Positions 47,343 to 56,813 of a stretch of 64,000 nucleotides of DNA are shown in pieces. A program made the position numbers and the translations under genes. Position 1 is the first letter of the stretch, and each line of letters starts with the position of its first letter. A model generated the notes under the pieces. The model made no database searches and was not told the DNA's origin. It was given only the letters and a program-made list of their open reading frames with translations. The DNA is from Pinus tabuliformis (Eukaryota > Streptophyta > Pinopsida > Pinales > Pinaceae). The stretch spans positions 138,362,605-138,426,604 of the forward strand of contig CM062808.1 in NCBI GenBank assembly GCA_031772625.1. Direction: 5' to 3'.

Positions 47343-47376
47343 GGAGTCGCCATTTTGTCATGCGGAAAGAGTCAAA
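47343..47376 (-). repeat. Second copy of the U5-end/primer-site junction in the B leader
   Basis: About 33 bp here match 47668-47701 nearly exactly: GGAGTCGCCATTTT followed by GTCATGCGGAAAGAGTCAA on the plus strand. The stretch between (47377-47667) is therefore flanked by direct repeats of the LTR-leader junction. Confidence 0.85.
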
Positions 47377-47412
47377 AAAGAAAAAAAAATGAATTTTTTT
47401 CAACTTTTGACA

Positions 47413-47516
47413 GGGTACGCAGGCAACCTGTTTGCACAGGTGCGTGTACGCTCTGTGTACAAAGCTGCAGTGCGTACAAGTACGCACTGTGCTTAACGCA
47501 GAGGGTGCGTACTGCT
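47413..47516. repeat. GCGTAC motif cluster in the B leader
   Basis: GGGTACGCAGG, GCGTGTACGC, GTGCGTACAAGTACGCAC and GTGCGTAC follow one another. The distance from the primer site (165-265 nt) is like that of the A cluster. Confidence 0.8.
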
Positions 47517-47660
47517 AGCAAAACCAAGAAAAATAAAATCTAACTTAACCCTAAGCTATTCCACCCAAATTCACAGTCAATCAGCCAAAAACCAGAAAGA
47601 AATCGACTTTTCTCAAATCAAAGTATCAATCAAAAGAGAAATCAATCAAATCCATGGATT

Positions 47661-47680
47661 CCCTAGCGGAGTCGCCATTT
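47661..47680 (-). other. Primer-binding site of B
   Basis: AAATGGCGACTCCGCTAGGG on the minus strand directly follows the LTR. It is of the Tat type (TTGGCGACTCTGCTGGGGA). Confidence 0.8.
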
Positions 47681-48732
47681 TGTCATGCGGAAAGAGTCAA
47701 TTTTGCGGACAAAACCGACCTCCCTAGAAGATAAGGCTTTCTAGTGACAAACAAGACAATTAAGCACTATCTTTCCCTAAATATGCATTTAGACTACAAG
47801 TAATCAGGTGTTTAAAACATACCTTTAGTCCCACGCTGTTTGTAGCAGTCCAGCCTCTCCGATCTAGATGAGCTCCTCCTTCTCTTCGAAACCTGCATTC
47901 ACTAACAAGCAAACGATTACATAGCACCTGAATAACTCATAAAATAAAACATATTCATCATAAAGACCAAGGAGTATATGAAACAAATTATGTATAACAA
48001 CTTGTTGAGAAAAATGAACTTAATTGTATTAAGTGGAAACAAAAGAAACCATTACAACCAGTGCCTTGGTGTTGTGCAGGTCCCTCCCAGGGTCTAGCAA
48101 GAGTTCTCCTTTACTTTGATCATCTCACCAACTTCCAAATGAAGCTAAGAAAGGATGGGAATCTCTCCTCTCAAGCTCTATAAGGGAGTCCTAATTTCAG
48201 CATCATCTACCCTTAGGAATGTTCAGCTTTCAACCTCCCCTCCCTCTGGCCCAATGCCTGTATTTATAATGCTTTGGAGGAAGTTAATCAGGTCCACCAT
48301 CAATGGGATAAGCCCCTCTTTCAATGGGATAGCTCCCCTCTTGACGGGATAAGTTCCTCTTTCATAGGGATACATGAACCATCTGGAGGTGCTCAATATA
48401 CGTCAAACCATCTTCTAGAAAGTGCTAGAATCGACCACAAGTAACTTTTTTGAAGTAAAACTCGTGCCTTTTGACCTTTACAGGAGTACGCACCCACCCC
48501 TTTACAGACAGAGCGTACAAGTACGCAGGTATTGTGAACTTGGGGTGCGTACACGCAGGTAAGGTTAAGAGAAACTACGTAACCAAAGTTAATTGACTTT
48601 TTAAGGACTTTCTCTCTTTCTTGGAGTTTGACATGAGGAGCAGAGGTATAAGACTTGCCAAGGAGGATAGTATGACAGTTGATGGAGCCATACTAACTGC
48701 AAATAGTCATGGTGACAAATTTTAGTGTAACA
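47681..48732 (-). repeat. 5' LTR of B
   Basis: Partner of 32915-33966. TATA box at 48260-48268 (minus), GCGTAC motif cluster at 48481-48565, primer site directly outside at 47661-47680. Confidence 0.92.
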
Positions 48733-48737
48733 GGCTT
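48733..48737. repeat. Target-site duplication of B (right), GGCTT
   Basis: Matches 32910-32914, directly after GTGTAACA. Confidence 0.9.
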
Positions 48738-50386
48738 GGAATCCGTTTAAGGGGTTATCAACTCCTTATAATCCTTTAGGAGGAAGCTTTGCTGGTTATG
48801 GAGGCTTTACGGTAGGAGTTGGTCAAACTTCGAATTTTGCTGGATCACAAAGCTTGCCTTTTGGTTCAGCCGGTTCTGCTGGTTACTTCGGGCAACCTGG
48901 TGCCTTCCAAAATCCAGGCCAATCTTTTCAGAACTTTGGGAGTTCTGCCCAGTCTGGGTGGAATCCCCAAGGTCATCCTAGGCTTCCATTTCTGGCAACT
49001 TTGAACTTGCCAGATCTCACTAAGTTAACAAACGATCCAATCAAGTACAATCCAGCCTAGCCTCCAGTCCCAACCAAACTCCCTTCGGACATTCCAAAAT
49101 TCGAAGGGAAGAGCGGTGAAGACCCAGGCGACCACGTAACCACATTCCATTTGTGGTGCTCATCTAACTCCCTTATCGATGACTCGATTAGGTTGAGACT
49201 GTTTCAACGCACCTTGACTGGTAATGCGGTCAAATGGTATATAAAGTTGCCAGGGGGCAGCTTTACATCTTTCGCTGACTTAGCTAATATTTTCTTAAAT
49301 CATTTCCAGTTGCCTGTCCATTATGATGCCGGAATTGAACTTCTGGCCACTTTTCGTCAAGATAAGGCAACTCACATTTCTAACCATATTCAGGAATGGA
49401 GACGGAGAAAGAGGCTCATTAAATCCGAAATCCCTCCGAAGTACCGTCTCGAATTGTTTTTGAAATATTTACAACCCGAGATCTCCAAGGATGTCTCCAT
49501 GTTTGGAGTCTATTCTGAGGAGCAAACTATTTTTAGGGCCCAGCAATTAGAATTGATCTACTCTCAGTCTGCGGTCCTACAAAAATAATTGCCAGATGCT
49601 CCTGGGTCTAAGGTTGACATAGCTAAGTCGAAGCCAAGTCCCCACACGGATGGTATCGTTGGGTCGGTAAACACGAATGCGGTGAACTTGTTGAACCAAT
49701 TGCAACAATTGTCTTTAGAAACTGCTTCTAACAACCAAGTCACATCGTCTAATCCTCCGGCTTCCCAAACCTCTTCTATTAATGCCATCCAATCTGATAA
49801 CCCCAAAGGAAATCAAAATTCCAATGCGAAAAAGAAAGGACGAGGTAAGAAAAAGAATCAGGATGGGAAGGCTGACGCAAATAAATCAGGCAATAATGCT
49901 GGTGGTGGTAGAAATGAGTCTAGAAAGAAAGTCAAGTTTCCATGCAAGTTGTGCAGTGGAGACCATTTAACTCACCTCTGCCCCAAGATTCAAGACGCTC
50001 AACGCTTGTTAGGGCAGCAAGGGACTTCTAGTTCTCAGGCTGTGTTAACCAACCCTTTTCCCGAAGGGCAGCAAATGCTTGCTGGCGCGAGCTCAAACCC
50101 TGGTACCTCCGCAGGGGGCAACCAGGAAGGGGACAAGTCGTCAAATGTTTTCATGATGGGTTCTCACGCTAATGTGGCCACACGGTCACGCGATTATGGT
50201 GAAGGTGAAACTTCTAAGGGTAAATCAGTTCCCTAAACTAACAACCCACTTCATATTGAGTGACATTCTGTTGAGACTATACCACGGGTACCGAAAGGTT
50301 CCACTAAATGCGCGACTATCAACCCTAATATTAGGGAAGCCCAGAATTACTCCATTGTTGAGGATCTGGCTCAGAGTCCATGTGCT
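48738..50386 (+). pseudogene. Gag capsid and zinc knuckle of A (after B insertion)
   Basis: The frame of the N-terminal part resumes with a Gly/Phe/Ser-rich stretch, then capsid: LPFLATLNLPDLTKLTNDPI, IPKFEGKSGEDPGDHV, FHLWCSSNSLIDDSIRLRLF and NAVKWYIKLPGGSF. A zinc knuckle CKLCSGDHLTHLC lies near 49945-49985, after Lys/Gly-rich sequence. Stops are TAG at 49058-49060 (Trp in B), TAA at 49586-49588 and 50234-50236, and a TGA soon after. No frameshift is seen, so decay is by point mutation only. Confidence 0.85.
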
Positions 50387-51598
50387 ATGTCCGCTTTAGA
50401 GGTTCTCCAGTCATGTCCTGCTCAAAGAAGTGCCTTGCTATCGGCAATGGGGGCAGTGGATCCAAGTAATTCCTTAGCTCTCACTTTTGAAATGAATAAT
50501 GTCAAAAAGAGACTTCCTCATCACATGGCTTTCCAGATAAAGTCTACCTACCAGAAAACGAATATTTTTCGGACAGTTATAGATGAGGGAGCTTCCACGT
50601 GTGTCATGTCTATGTCATGCTGGAAGGCCATTGGATCACCGTCGGTTGTTCCTTCACCTACCCCCTTGACAGCATTTGATGGTCATTCTCATAGGCCATA
50701 CGGGATTATCCCGGCCTTTCCTATGTGTGTTGGAGAAAAGGTCGTTAATATTGAAGTAGAAGTCATAGATGCTAACCTAGACTACAATCTCCTCTTAGGA
50801 AGGAACTGGGTATACGAAATGGACGTCGTTGTTTCGACTCTGTTTCATGTCATTTGCTTTCCTCATGAGGGGAAAATCGTTAAGGTTGATCAATTGGATT
50901 ATTGTCCAGTCGATCCTCAAGCAAACTCTGACTCTATTGTGCCTTTAGTGGGTAACCCCCATCCACCTACTGAGAATCTAGGAGTCAGGATGTACTCTTC
51001 ATTGATTGGTACGTTTAATCTTCCCCCTCCTACAGCTGGAATAGATACAATTTCATCCTTTAGGGACCCTTTACAGAGAGATTTTGTTCAAACTCCTTAT
51101 TCTTCGGATCCTGGAACCTTAGCTTCATCTATGACCACATCAGATGACGATAAGGCGGGTGGAATAGAATCTCTTATGTCTGTAGTAGAACCTAGATGTG
51201 AATCTATCGATAACTCTGCAGATAACCATTCTACTCCTTCCTTTGGGAAAGAGATAGATGGTAATGTGGCTCATATTCGGACCCTTGATTCCACCTCTGC
51301 ATCCGATTGCTCGGATATTGTTTTTCCATCGGACGAAGCAATATTCGAAGCAATGACGGCTATAGATCAACCTTTGGACGATCTACATCATTGGTCATGT
51401 TTTCATTCCCCTTCGCATGAAGTTGAATCCAGGTCCTCCAGTCCGACTAGCGATGTTTGTACGGTCCCTTTGGCTCCAACACAGTCATTCGCCGAAGGAA
51501 GTATATTGATTGGTTCGATAATTGTACCTATAAACATCCCTAGGAGCAAGTTGGCGGAGCCCCCTGACCGGCTCTACCTCAGGAAGTACTTTGCTTAG
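50387..51598 (+). CDS. Protease with deletion-fused integrase tail (A)
   Basis: A 403-codon open frame. Near residues 60-145 lies an aspartic protease domain with an unusual active site, VIDEGASTCVMS (Asp-Glu-Gly rather than Asp-Thr/Ser-Gly), and the LDYNLLLGRNWVYEM motif. The linker then matches that of B up to about SDEAIFEAMTAIDQPLDDLHHW. The end reads PPDRLYLRKYFA, matching the last residues of B integrase (LYLKRYYA). RT, RNase H and the integrase core have therefore been removed without loss of frame. The product could only process Gag; RT must come from elsewhere. Confidence 0.8.
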   Translation: MSALEVLQSCPAQRSALLSAMGAVDPSNSLALTFEMNNVKKRLPHHMAFQIKSTYQKTNIFRTVIDEGASTCVMSMSCWKAIGSPSVVPSPTPLTAFDGHSHRPYGIIPAFPMCVGEKVVNIEVEVIDANLDYNLLLGRNWVYEMDVVVSTLFHVICFPHEGKIVKVDQLDYCPVDPQANSDSIVPLVGNPHPPTENLGVRMYSSLIGTFNLPPPTAGIDTISSFRDPLQRDFVQTPYSSDPGTLASSMTTSDDDKAGGIESLMSVVEPRCESIDNSADNHSTPSFGKEIDGNVAHIRTLDSTSASDCSDIVFPSDEAIFEAMTAIDQPLDDLHHWSCFHSPSHEVESRSSSPTSDVCTVPLAPTQSFAEGSILIGSIIVPINIPRSKLAEPPDRLYLRKYFA

Positions 51599-51600
51599 TT

Positions 51601-52119
51601 TTGGCCAAGCAATGGCTTCTTTGTACTTTATGTATATATATCGTTGAGAGTTTTTTGATATCAACACTTTTTGGCCTGCTGTGGCAGGTGTTGATGGATG
51701 ACTTGGTCTATTTTGGGTTCGCCGATGGTGCTAGTCGGCACACTCGGAATCTCGCTTCCGCAGCTTGGGTACTCTATTATCCAGCTGGTCAATTGATGGT
51801 ATCAAGAGGCGTATGCATCGGTCCTGCTTCAAACAATATGCCTGAGTATACTACCGTTATTAATTTTTTATCCGAGACAATCTCTCATGGGATCGACTCG
51901 TTGATAGTTTATCTTGATTCTCAATTGATAGTGTCACAATTAAACAACATTTGTTGGGTTAGGGATCCATGTTTATATCGCCAGTATTTAAGGGTGAGGT
52001 TGTTGCAAAGATCATTTACTTATATTAATTATTTGCACATTCCAAGATCTCATAATTGGTTAGCTGATTCTATCGCTAATCAAGCATTAGACTGGCACAT
52101 CAATCATTCATCACAATAA
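51601..52119 (+). CDS. Separate second RNase H of A
   Basis: RNase H degrades the RNA strand of RNA-DNA hybrids. The domain begins near 51694 (MDDLVYFGFADGASRHT). All four expected acidic positions are visible: Asp in FADGA, Glu in MPEYTTVI, Asp in YLDSQL and Asp in WLADSIAN. Plant Tat elements carry such an additional, archaeal-type RNase H. Here it is a free ORF after the former integrase. A polypyrimidine stretch and CAG (51681-51687) just before GTGTTGATGG look like a splice acceptor, as in B, so a spliced mRNA is possible. It remains open although A has lost RT. Confidence 0.75.
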   Translation: MAKQWLLCTLCIYIVESFLISTLFGLLWQVLMDDLVYFGFADGASRHTRNLASAAWVLYYPAGQLMVSRGVCIGPASNNMPEYTTVINFLSETISHGIDSLIVYLDSQLIVSQLNNICWVRDPCLYRQYLRVRLLQRSFTYINYLHIPRSHNWLADSIANQALDWHINHSSQ

Positions 52120-52515
52120 AATCAAGCATCAAAAAGTCAAACTGTATATATATATATCATAAAGCATCTCGAGTGTACATATGTTTGTCCAAAAATATAC
52201 AAAATTGTGGCTCAAATGCCCATAATCATGTCCGGCATATCTAATGCCCCGGCTCAGGATGAGCGGCTAAGTAGGTAACTATCGTATTGGCCACACACCG
52301 AAAAGTGCGAACCCAGTCACGTGGCATGCCGACCACATGACGCTTCATATCCTCAGGAAGGTCCTCTATGGCAGTCATCGGTACTCGGTATCTCAGTCTT
52401 GCTAAGTGTCGCTGGACGTTATGTAGAGTTCGTTCTATATCAGCAGCCACCTCTTCGGCTCCTCGGCCGCGCCGTCCATGCTGCGGGAACCCATCTGGTC
52501 GTAGCGGCCCAATTT

Positions 52516-52628
52516 CTGGAACATGATCATCATATCAGTCATTTGAATCTCATCAATTTTTTTTTTTAAATGCATCAATATATTTGAAAAATCCAACAAA
52601 AAAAAATCATAAAATAAAAAATTCTTAC
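52516..52628 (-). other. Intron 2 of the antisense gene of A
   Basis: Donor GATTG/GTAAGAAT, acceptor GTTCCAG/AAATTG, 113 bp and T-rich. Removing it joins two phase-1 halves and matches the exon junction of B. Confidence 0.8.
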
Positions 52629-53485
52629 CAATCTCGCCCCATGTTGCGTTCGGTGGTAATGCTAGATCAGGATCTCCTCAGAAATCCAGCCCAGCATAGG
52701 GGTAGTCATCTACGGCGATGATCTGCTGATCCCACCAGGTGAAGAAGTCATCGTCAAAGGTAGTCCTTGGGACCTCCCCACCCCCCAGACGTTTCATCAG
52801 ATCAACCCACCGGCCCATGCGTGGATCTCATGGGGTGCTGATGGAAACTGCTACCCTGGGGCGGAGTGCGGGAACCTTCTCGAAAAAGAAAGTACACAGG
52901 ATAGTCCCATATCCAAAGTTTTTGGTCTGTCCCCTCTTGATAGAAGTGAGCTGGCTCTTCATGTTGGCCAGAAGAGGAGTACACCAGTTGAACACAGTAG
53001 TGAGACAGTCAACTGCCACGCTCATGGTTAGTCGTGATGCCTGATGCAGAGAGGATGATCCGTTCACTCGAGCTATGGTGAATAGGATTATCCTCAGTGA
53101 TAAACTCGCCACATGTGTGATGGAAATCTAGCTCCCAACCTTCTTGGGATGTCTCGGGCAATATATCTATACGTAGTCCTCTATCGTGAGACTGCTCCGT
53201 GTCCTGGCCCGGGAATGTACTACCTCTCTCCTTCGGGAAAGGCCCGTGATAAAATAGATATCCTCCACTTCTACCCTGAGTGGCATCTGGTCAATCATAA
53301 AGGCTTCCTCCTCGATGTCCCAATAATCAATGAGCATCTCAAGCAGATGTGTGTTTGCTTTCATATTCGACAGTTTGAAGAATTTAAGCAAACCGCATCC
53401 CCGTAGGGCTTCCAAAGCATCAGGATCGTTCATGACTTCATTATCCACCGCTGCATGCTCTCTCTCTTGCCACGTGATCGACATT

Positions 53486-53716
53486 CTGAGAAAAAAATGA
53501 TTTGTAACCATTAGTTTTTGTTTGAAAATTGTTCGCGGCGTATACGCGGGTCCCTGTGCACACAGTCGCGTATAGGGCCCGCGTGTACGCGGGTTTCATA
53601 TTACCAACCCGCGTATATGCCGCAGTGAAATTTTTGGCAAAAAATTCAACGGTGAAACATTAATTAAAAATCTTAAAACCAATCACAATCAATTGCAAGC
53701 TAAGTATAAGAGTTAC
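53486..53716 (-). other. Intron 1 (5' UTR) of the antisense gene of A
   Basis: Donor CCAG/GTAACTC and acceptor TTTTTTCTCAG/AATG on the minus strand, 231 bp. It contains the CGCGTATACGC cluster at 53535-53625. Confidence 0.65.
53535..53625. repeat. CGCGTATACGC motif cluster in antisense intron 1 of A
   Basis: Four to five copies of GCGTATACGCGGGT-like sequence, the same family as in the A leader and LTRs. Confidence 0.8.
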
Positions 53717-53830
53717 CTGGAGGTTTTTGAAGAATCTGAACGGTTGAATTTGGCTATGGGAAGTTTGCTCCTTTTGCTCCAAATCCTTTGCTCTCAAACT
53801 CAAATGGTGAAAATGGTGAGTCCAAAATCT

Positions 53831-53840
53831 CTTTTATAGG
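53831..53840 (-). promoter_or_regulatory. TATA box of the antisense gene of A
   Basis: CCTATAAAAG on the minus strand, about 115 bp before the intron 1 donor. B has CCTATAAAAAGGG in the same relative place. Confidence 0.65.
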
Positions 53841-56800
53841 TTTTGAAAATGTAAATTTTTTTTTCAAAATTTTTTTTTGTTTGGCCTCATGTGACTTTTA
53901 ACTTGGGAGCTTGGTATGTCGAGAATGGTTTGTTTTTAAGGACATTTTTTACGTTTTTCGACAGTTTCGAGACGGTTCCATGACTGCTAACCCGTCATGG
54001 CAGGTATCGTTTTCTCACTGGCATATAGGTTATGGACACCATTTTTCCGTTGCATTATGCATACTAGCCTCCATTTGCCGATACATCTGCCATAGGGTCG
54101 ACCCCATCGTGTTATGGTTCGTAAGCCATCTTCACTCACCGATTCTTTAAATCATGACACGATGGTAGAGCCATCCTTTACATGGGCATCGTAGTTAGCA
54201 CCTCATTGACATTTGTTGCCCATGCTGCTCCGATTTGAGTAGGCTCGGGAGTCCTCTGTAGTCTCGCCATGACTTATGCATTGAAGACTCATTTCTCCTA
54301 GCTTCTTCGCTTTTTTCTGGCCTTATACCCTAGAGGCTCCTTTGTGTTGAGTCGTACTACTGCATTGCATGTTGACCATTTGCACCTTTTGGCCTAGAGC
54401 TGGCTTCACTTGGACTCGTGTTTAAGCCAACTTTTGACCATGACGACTGCAAAATCAACCTTGCATACCTTTGACTTCTGCAGCTTGACACACCTTGACC
54501 TGTGGAAGGAACACATCTTTGAGTGTCACTGACCAGTTTTCACCTCCCTGCATTGAGCATAGGAACGTTCCATTCCCAGGAACTAGATCATCTGTTTCAT
54601 GGACACTCGTTCTTTCCATTATACCATAGCATTCTTTTAATTTTTTTCAAGCTTAACAAAAAAAGACAAAAAAATTAAATATTCCAAAAAGAGCGGGAAC
54701 GGGACAGTATTTCCATTTATTGTTGGCAGCTAGAGTCAGTCGTGTCGCCCTTAAACAAAGCACTCAAAACAAAGTCTCCTCCATTTGGGCGGGATTTAGT
54801 TTGACTTAGGTAAGCCTTAACCTGGTTATTGAGTCAGTTCTCCCCCGATTGGTTATCTCTTCCAATCATATGGAGGGTTCGTTCGTGCCTCCTGCATGAC
54901 AAACTTATACAGAGTCATCATATGCTGCCACATAGTCACATCGAGTCATGCTTTTGTTCAAGGGAAGTTAGCCTGAGTTGGCCTCTCTGCGGTGTCTCTT
55001 GACTCATTTTTCAGTCGGCCATCCCTGTTGTCAGTATCATGTCTATCATCACATCAGGTATATTGGTCCTTTAATCGTGCCGGTTTGAGAAGGTCTCCAT
55101 TGACTTCTTGCTGGCGGGTCTAGTCCTTATCGACGATGACACCTTGCTCTGAGGACAGGCCTAGAGCTGCACCCCGGCCCTATTTTCATTATTGATAGGT
55201 CACCTTGTGCTCAGCATCGATCAATATCATGGGTCTTTAACTAAGTGGTTTCCCTTGTGTTTGACATCATATGGAGGGTTCGTTCGTGCCTCTTGCATAA
55301 CAAACTTATACAGAGTCATCATATGCTGCCACATAGTCACATCGAGTCATGCTTTTGTTCAAGGGAAGTTAGCCTGAGTCGGCCTCTCTGAGGTGTCTCT
55401 TAACTCATTTTTCAGTCGGCCATCCCTGGTTGTCAGTATCATGTCTATCATCACATCAGTTATATTGGTCCTTCAATCGTGCCAGTTTGAGAAGGTCTCC
55501 ATTGACTTCTTGCTGACGGGTCTTGTCCTTATCGACGATGACACCTTGCTCTGAGGACAGGCCTAGAGCTGCACCCTGGCCCTATTTTCATTATTGATAG
55601 GTCACCTTGTGCTCAGCATCGATCAGTATCATGGGTCTTTAACTAAGTGGTTTCCCTTGTGTTTGACATCAGCTTACATTATCACACATTGGGATTCGTG
55701 CAGTACCTTGGTTTCCATTTGACCCTATTGGTGGATACCTCGCCTCTGTGTCAACTTTCATTATTGGTTGGTTTAGAGGGTTTCTGTCGTGCATTAGCCA
55801 CATCTTGTGTACACCGGAAACGTATTTCGGTTGGGTTAAAAATCTCTTTCATCCAATTCCTTACACATTATTGGCCTACGGGTTACACTCGCGCTAGATT
55901 GATGAAGGATGCCTTAATGCCTTCCTTCTAGCGGATCTTTCCCTATCGACTCCGACTCATTGCTCTGGGGCAAAGATCTAGAGTCCATTTGGCAGTACCT
56001 TGGGGTTTGCAGTCATTAGTGGCAGATCCTTCGCTATCGACAGTGGGAAACCATCATTGTCTCCTGATCGATAGATTCTTATAGGTGTTCGACTCCAGCT
56101 CATCTATTCACACTTGTTAGATTGTACTGGGTACCTTGACGCTCATTATCATTATCGGTGAGTAGTCTTGCGTTTGTTAACGGTATACATCAATGACCGG
56201 TAATCAAATGATTTCTCACATGGTCGACTTCAGATCATTTATTCCCATGGTGTAGAAATGTACCACGGCGGTCGGTGAAGACCTCAGGTTGTATCAGCAT
56301 TCATTAGTTCACTTGACAGTTGCTCCTGTTGATGCTAGTTGATACCACTCCACTTTATATGTTGCAGTCAGTCATGGCGACATTCTATATGTTGGCACCT
56401 GAGTTTGCAGTGTAGTACCATACTATTCCATCATGTTCAGTTGGTACCTTTTGGGATCAGTCTTTGATATCAGTGATCCGTTGCATCTTTCAACATCATT
56501 GACAGTCTTATATGTGATATTCAGACATGTACTTGTCCAATCATGATCAGATGATCCATTATGTATTTTCCAGTCATTTATACTTGTATACTTAGTGGAT
56601 CCTCTTGTACTTGATATGCGGACATGCTTTACTTTTTCTGAGCATGGGTATGCCCACCTTAGACAGTGTTTCTTTCTGATCTCCTTTTGTGGCTTGGCAG
56701 GTTGAATTCTGGTGAAGTCCTCCTCGGTTTTTGACAGATTTCCTTTCCATTTACTTGCATAATATATTTCAGCGATCATGTACCCCTTCTGACCTCATAT
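53841..56800. other. 3' region of A between antisense gene and polypurine tract
   Basis: About 3 kb with no gene. It contains a 401-bp tandem duplication (54867-55668) and, near 56120-56250, a segment matching the reverse complement of B 34380-34500 (TACTGGGTACC, GTTAACGGTATACATCAATG, TAATCAAATGATTTCTCACA). Tat elements are known for repeat-rich, variable 3' untranslated regions. Confidence 0.7.
54867..55668. repeat. 401-bp tandem duplication in A
   Basis: Two head-to-tail units start CATATGGAGGGTTCG at 54867 and 55268. They differ at only a few positions, so the event is recent. Confidence 0.9.
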
Positions 56801-56813
56801 ATTAGGGGGCATC
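56801..56813 (+). other. Polypurine tract of A
   Basis: ATTAGGGGGCATC directly precedes the 3' LTR. B has TTTAGGGGGCAAT in the same place. Confidence 0.75.

Larger units (their letters stand above)
45269..47660 (-). other. Leader of B
   Basis: 2.4 kb with no supported gene. In element sense it holds a GCGTAC motif cluster (47516-47413), a second copy of the U5-end plus primer-site sequence (47376-47343), a 345-bp inverted repeat (47342-46999 against 46428-46084), a hairpin (46009-45991), and a structured stretch to the gag start. Confidence 0.7.
32915..48732 (-). mobile_element. Tat-like LTR retrotransposon B nested in gag of A
   Basis: Minus-strand element of 15,818 bp with two 1052 bp LTRs (about 98% identical by eye), TG(T)TCATGCGG... 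to ...GTGTAACA on the plus strand, and a 5-bp duplication GGCTT (32910-32914, 48733-48737). Element order: 5' LTR 47681-48732, primer site, leader, gag-protease, RT-RNase H, integrase, second RNase H, antisense PMD-like gene, repeat region, polypurine tract, 3' LTR 32915-33966. Coding parts carry stops but no clear frameshifts. Confidence 0.93.
52241..53840 (-). pseudogene. Antisense plant-mobile-domain-like gene of A
   Basis: Transcribed against the element. A TATA box (CCTATAAAAG) lies at 53831-53840, a 5'-UTR exon ends at 53717, intron 1 is 53486-53716, and ATG is at 53484 (MSITWQEREH). Coding exons are 53484-52629 and 52515-52241, separated by a phase-1 intron; the total would be 376 residues. 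ISO motif EVEDIYFITGLSRRREVV resembles the plant mobile domain; VFNWCTPLLANMKSQL and NFGYGTILCTFFFEKVP match B. Four in-frame stops (TAG 53167, another TAG, TGA 52828, and TGA in the DF-GDPD segment) break this copy. Function is unknown; plant mobile domain proteins occur both as host genes and inside transposons. Confidence 0.75.

Noticed and set aside
8393..47680. tRNA-like strings (TGGTATCAGAGC, TTGGCGACTCC and others)
   Set aside because: Primer-binding sites next to LTRs; no cloverleaf or full tRNA gene around them.
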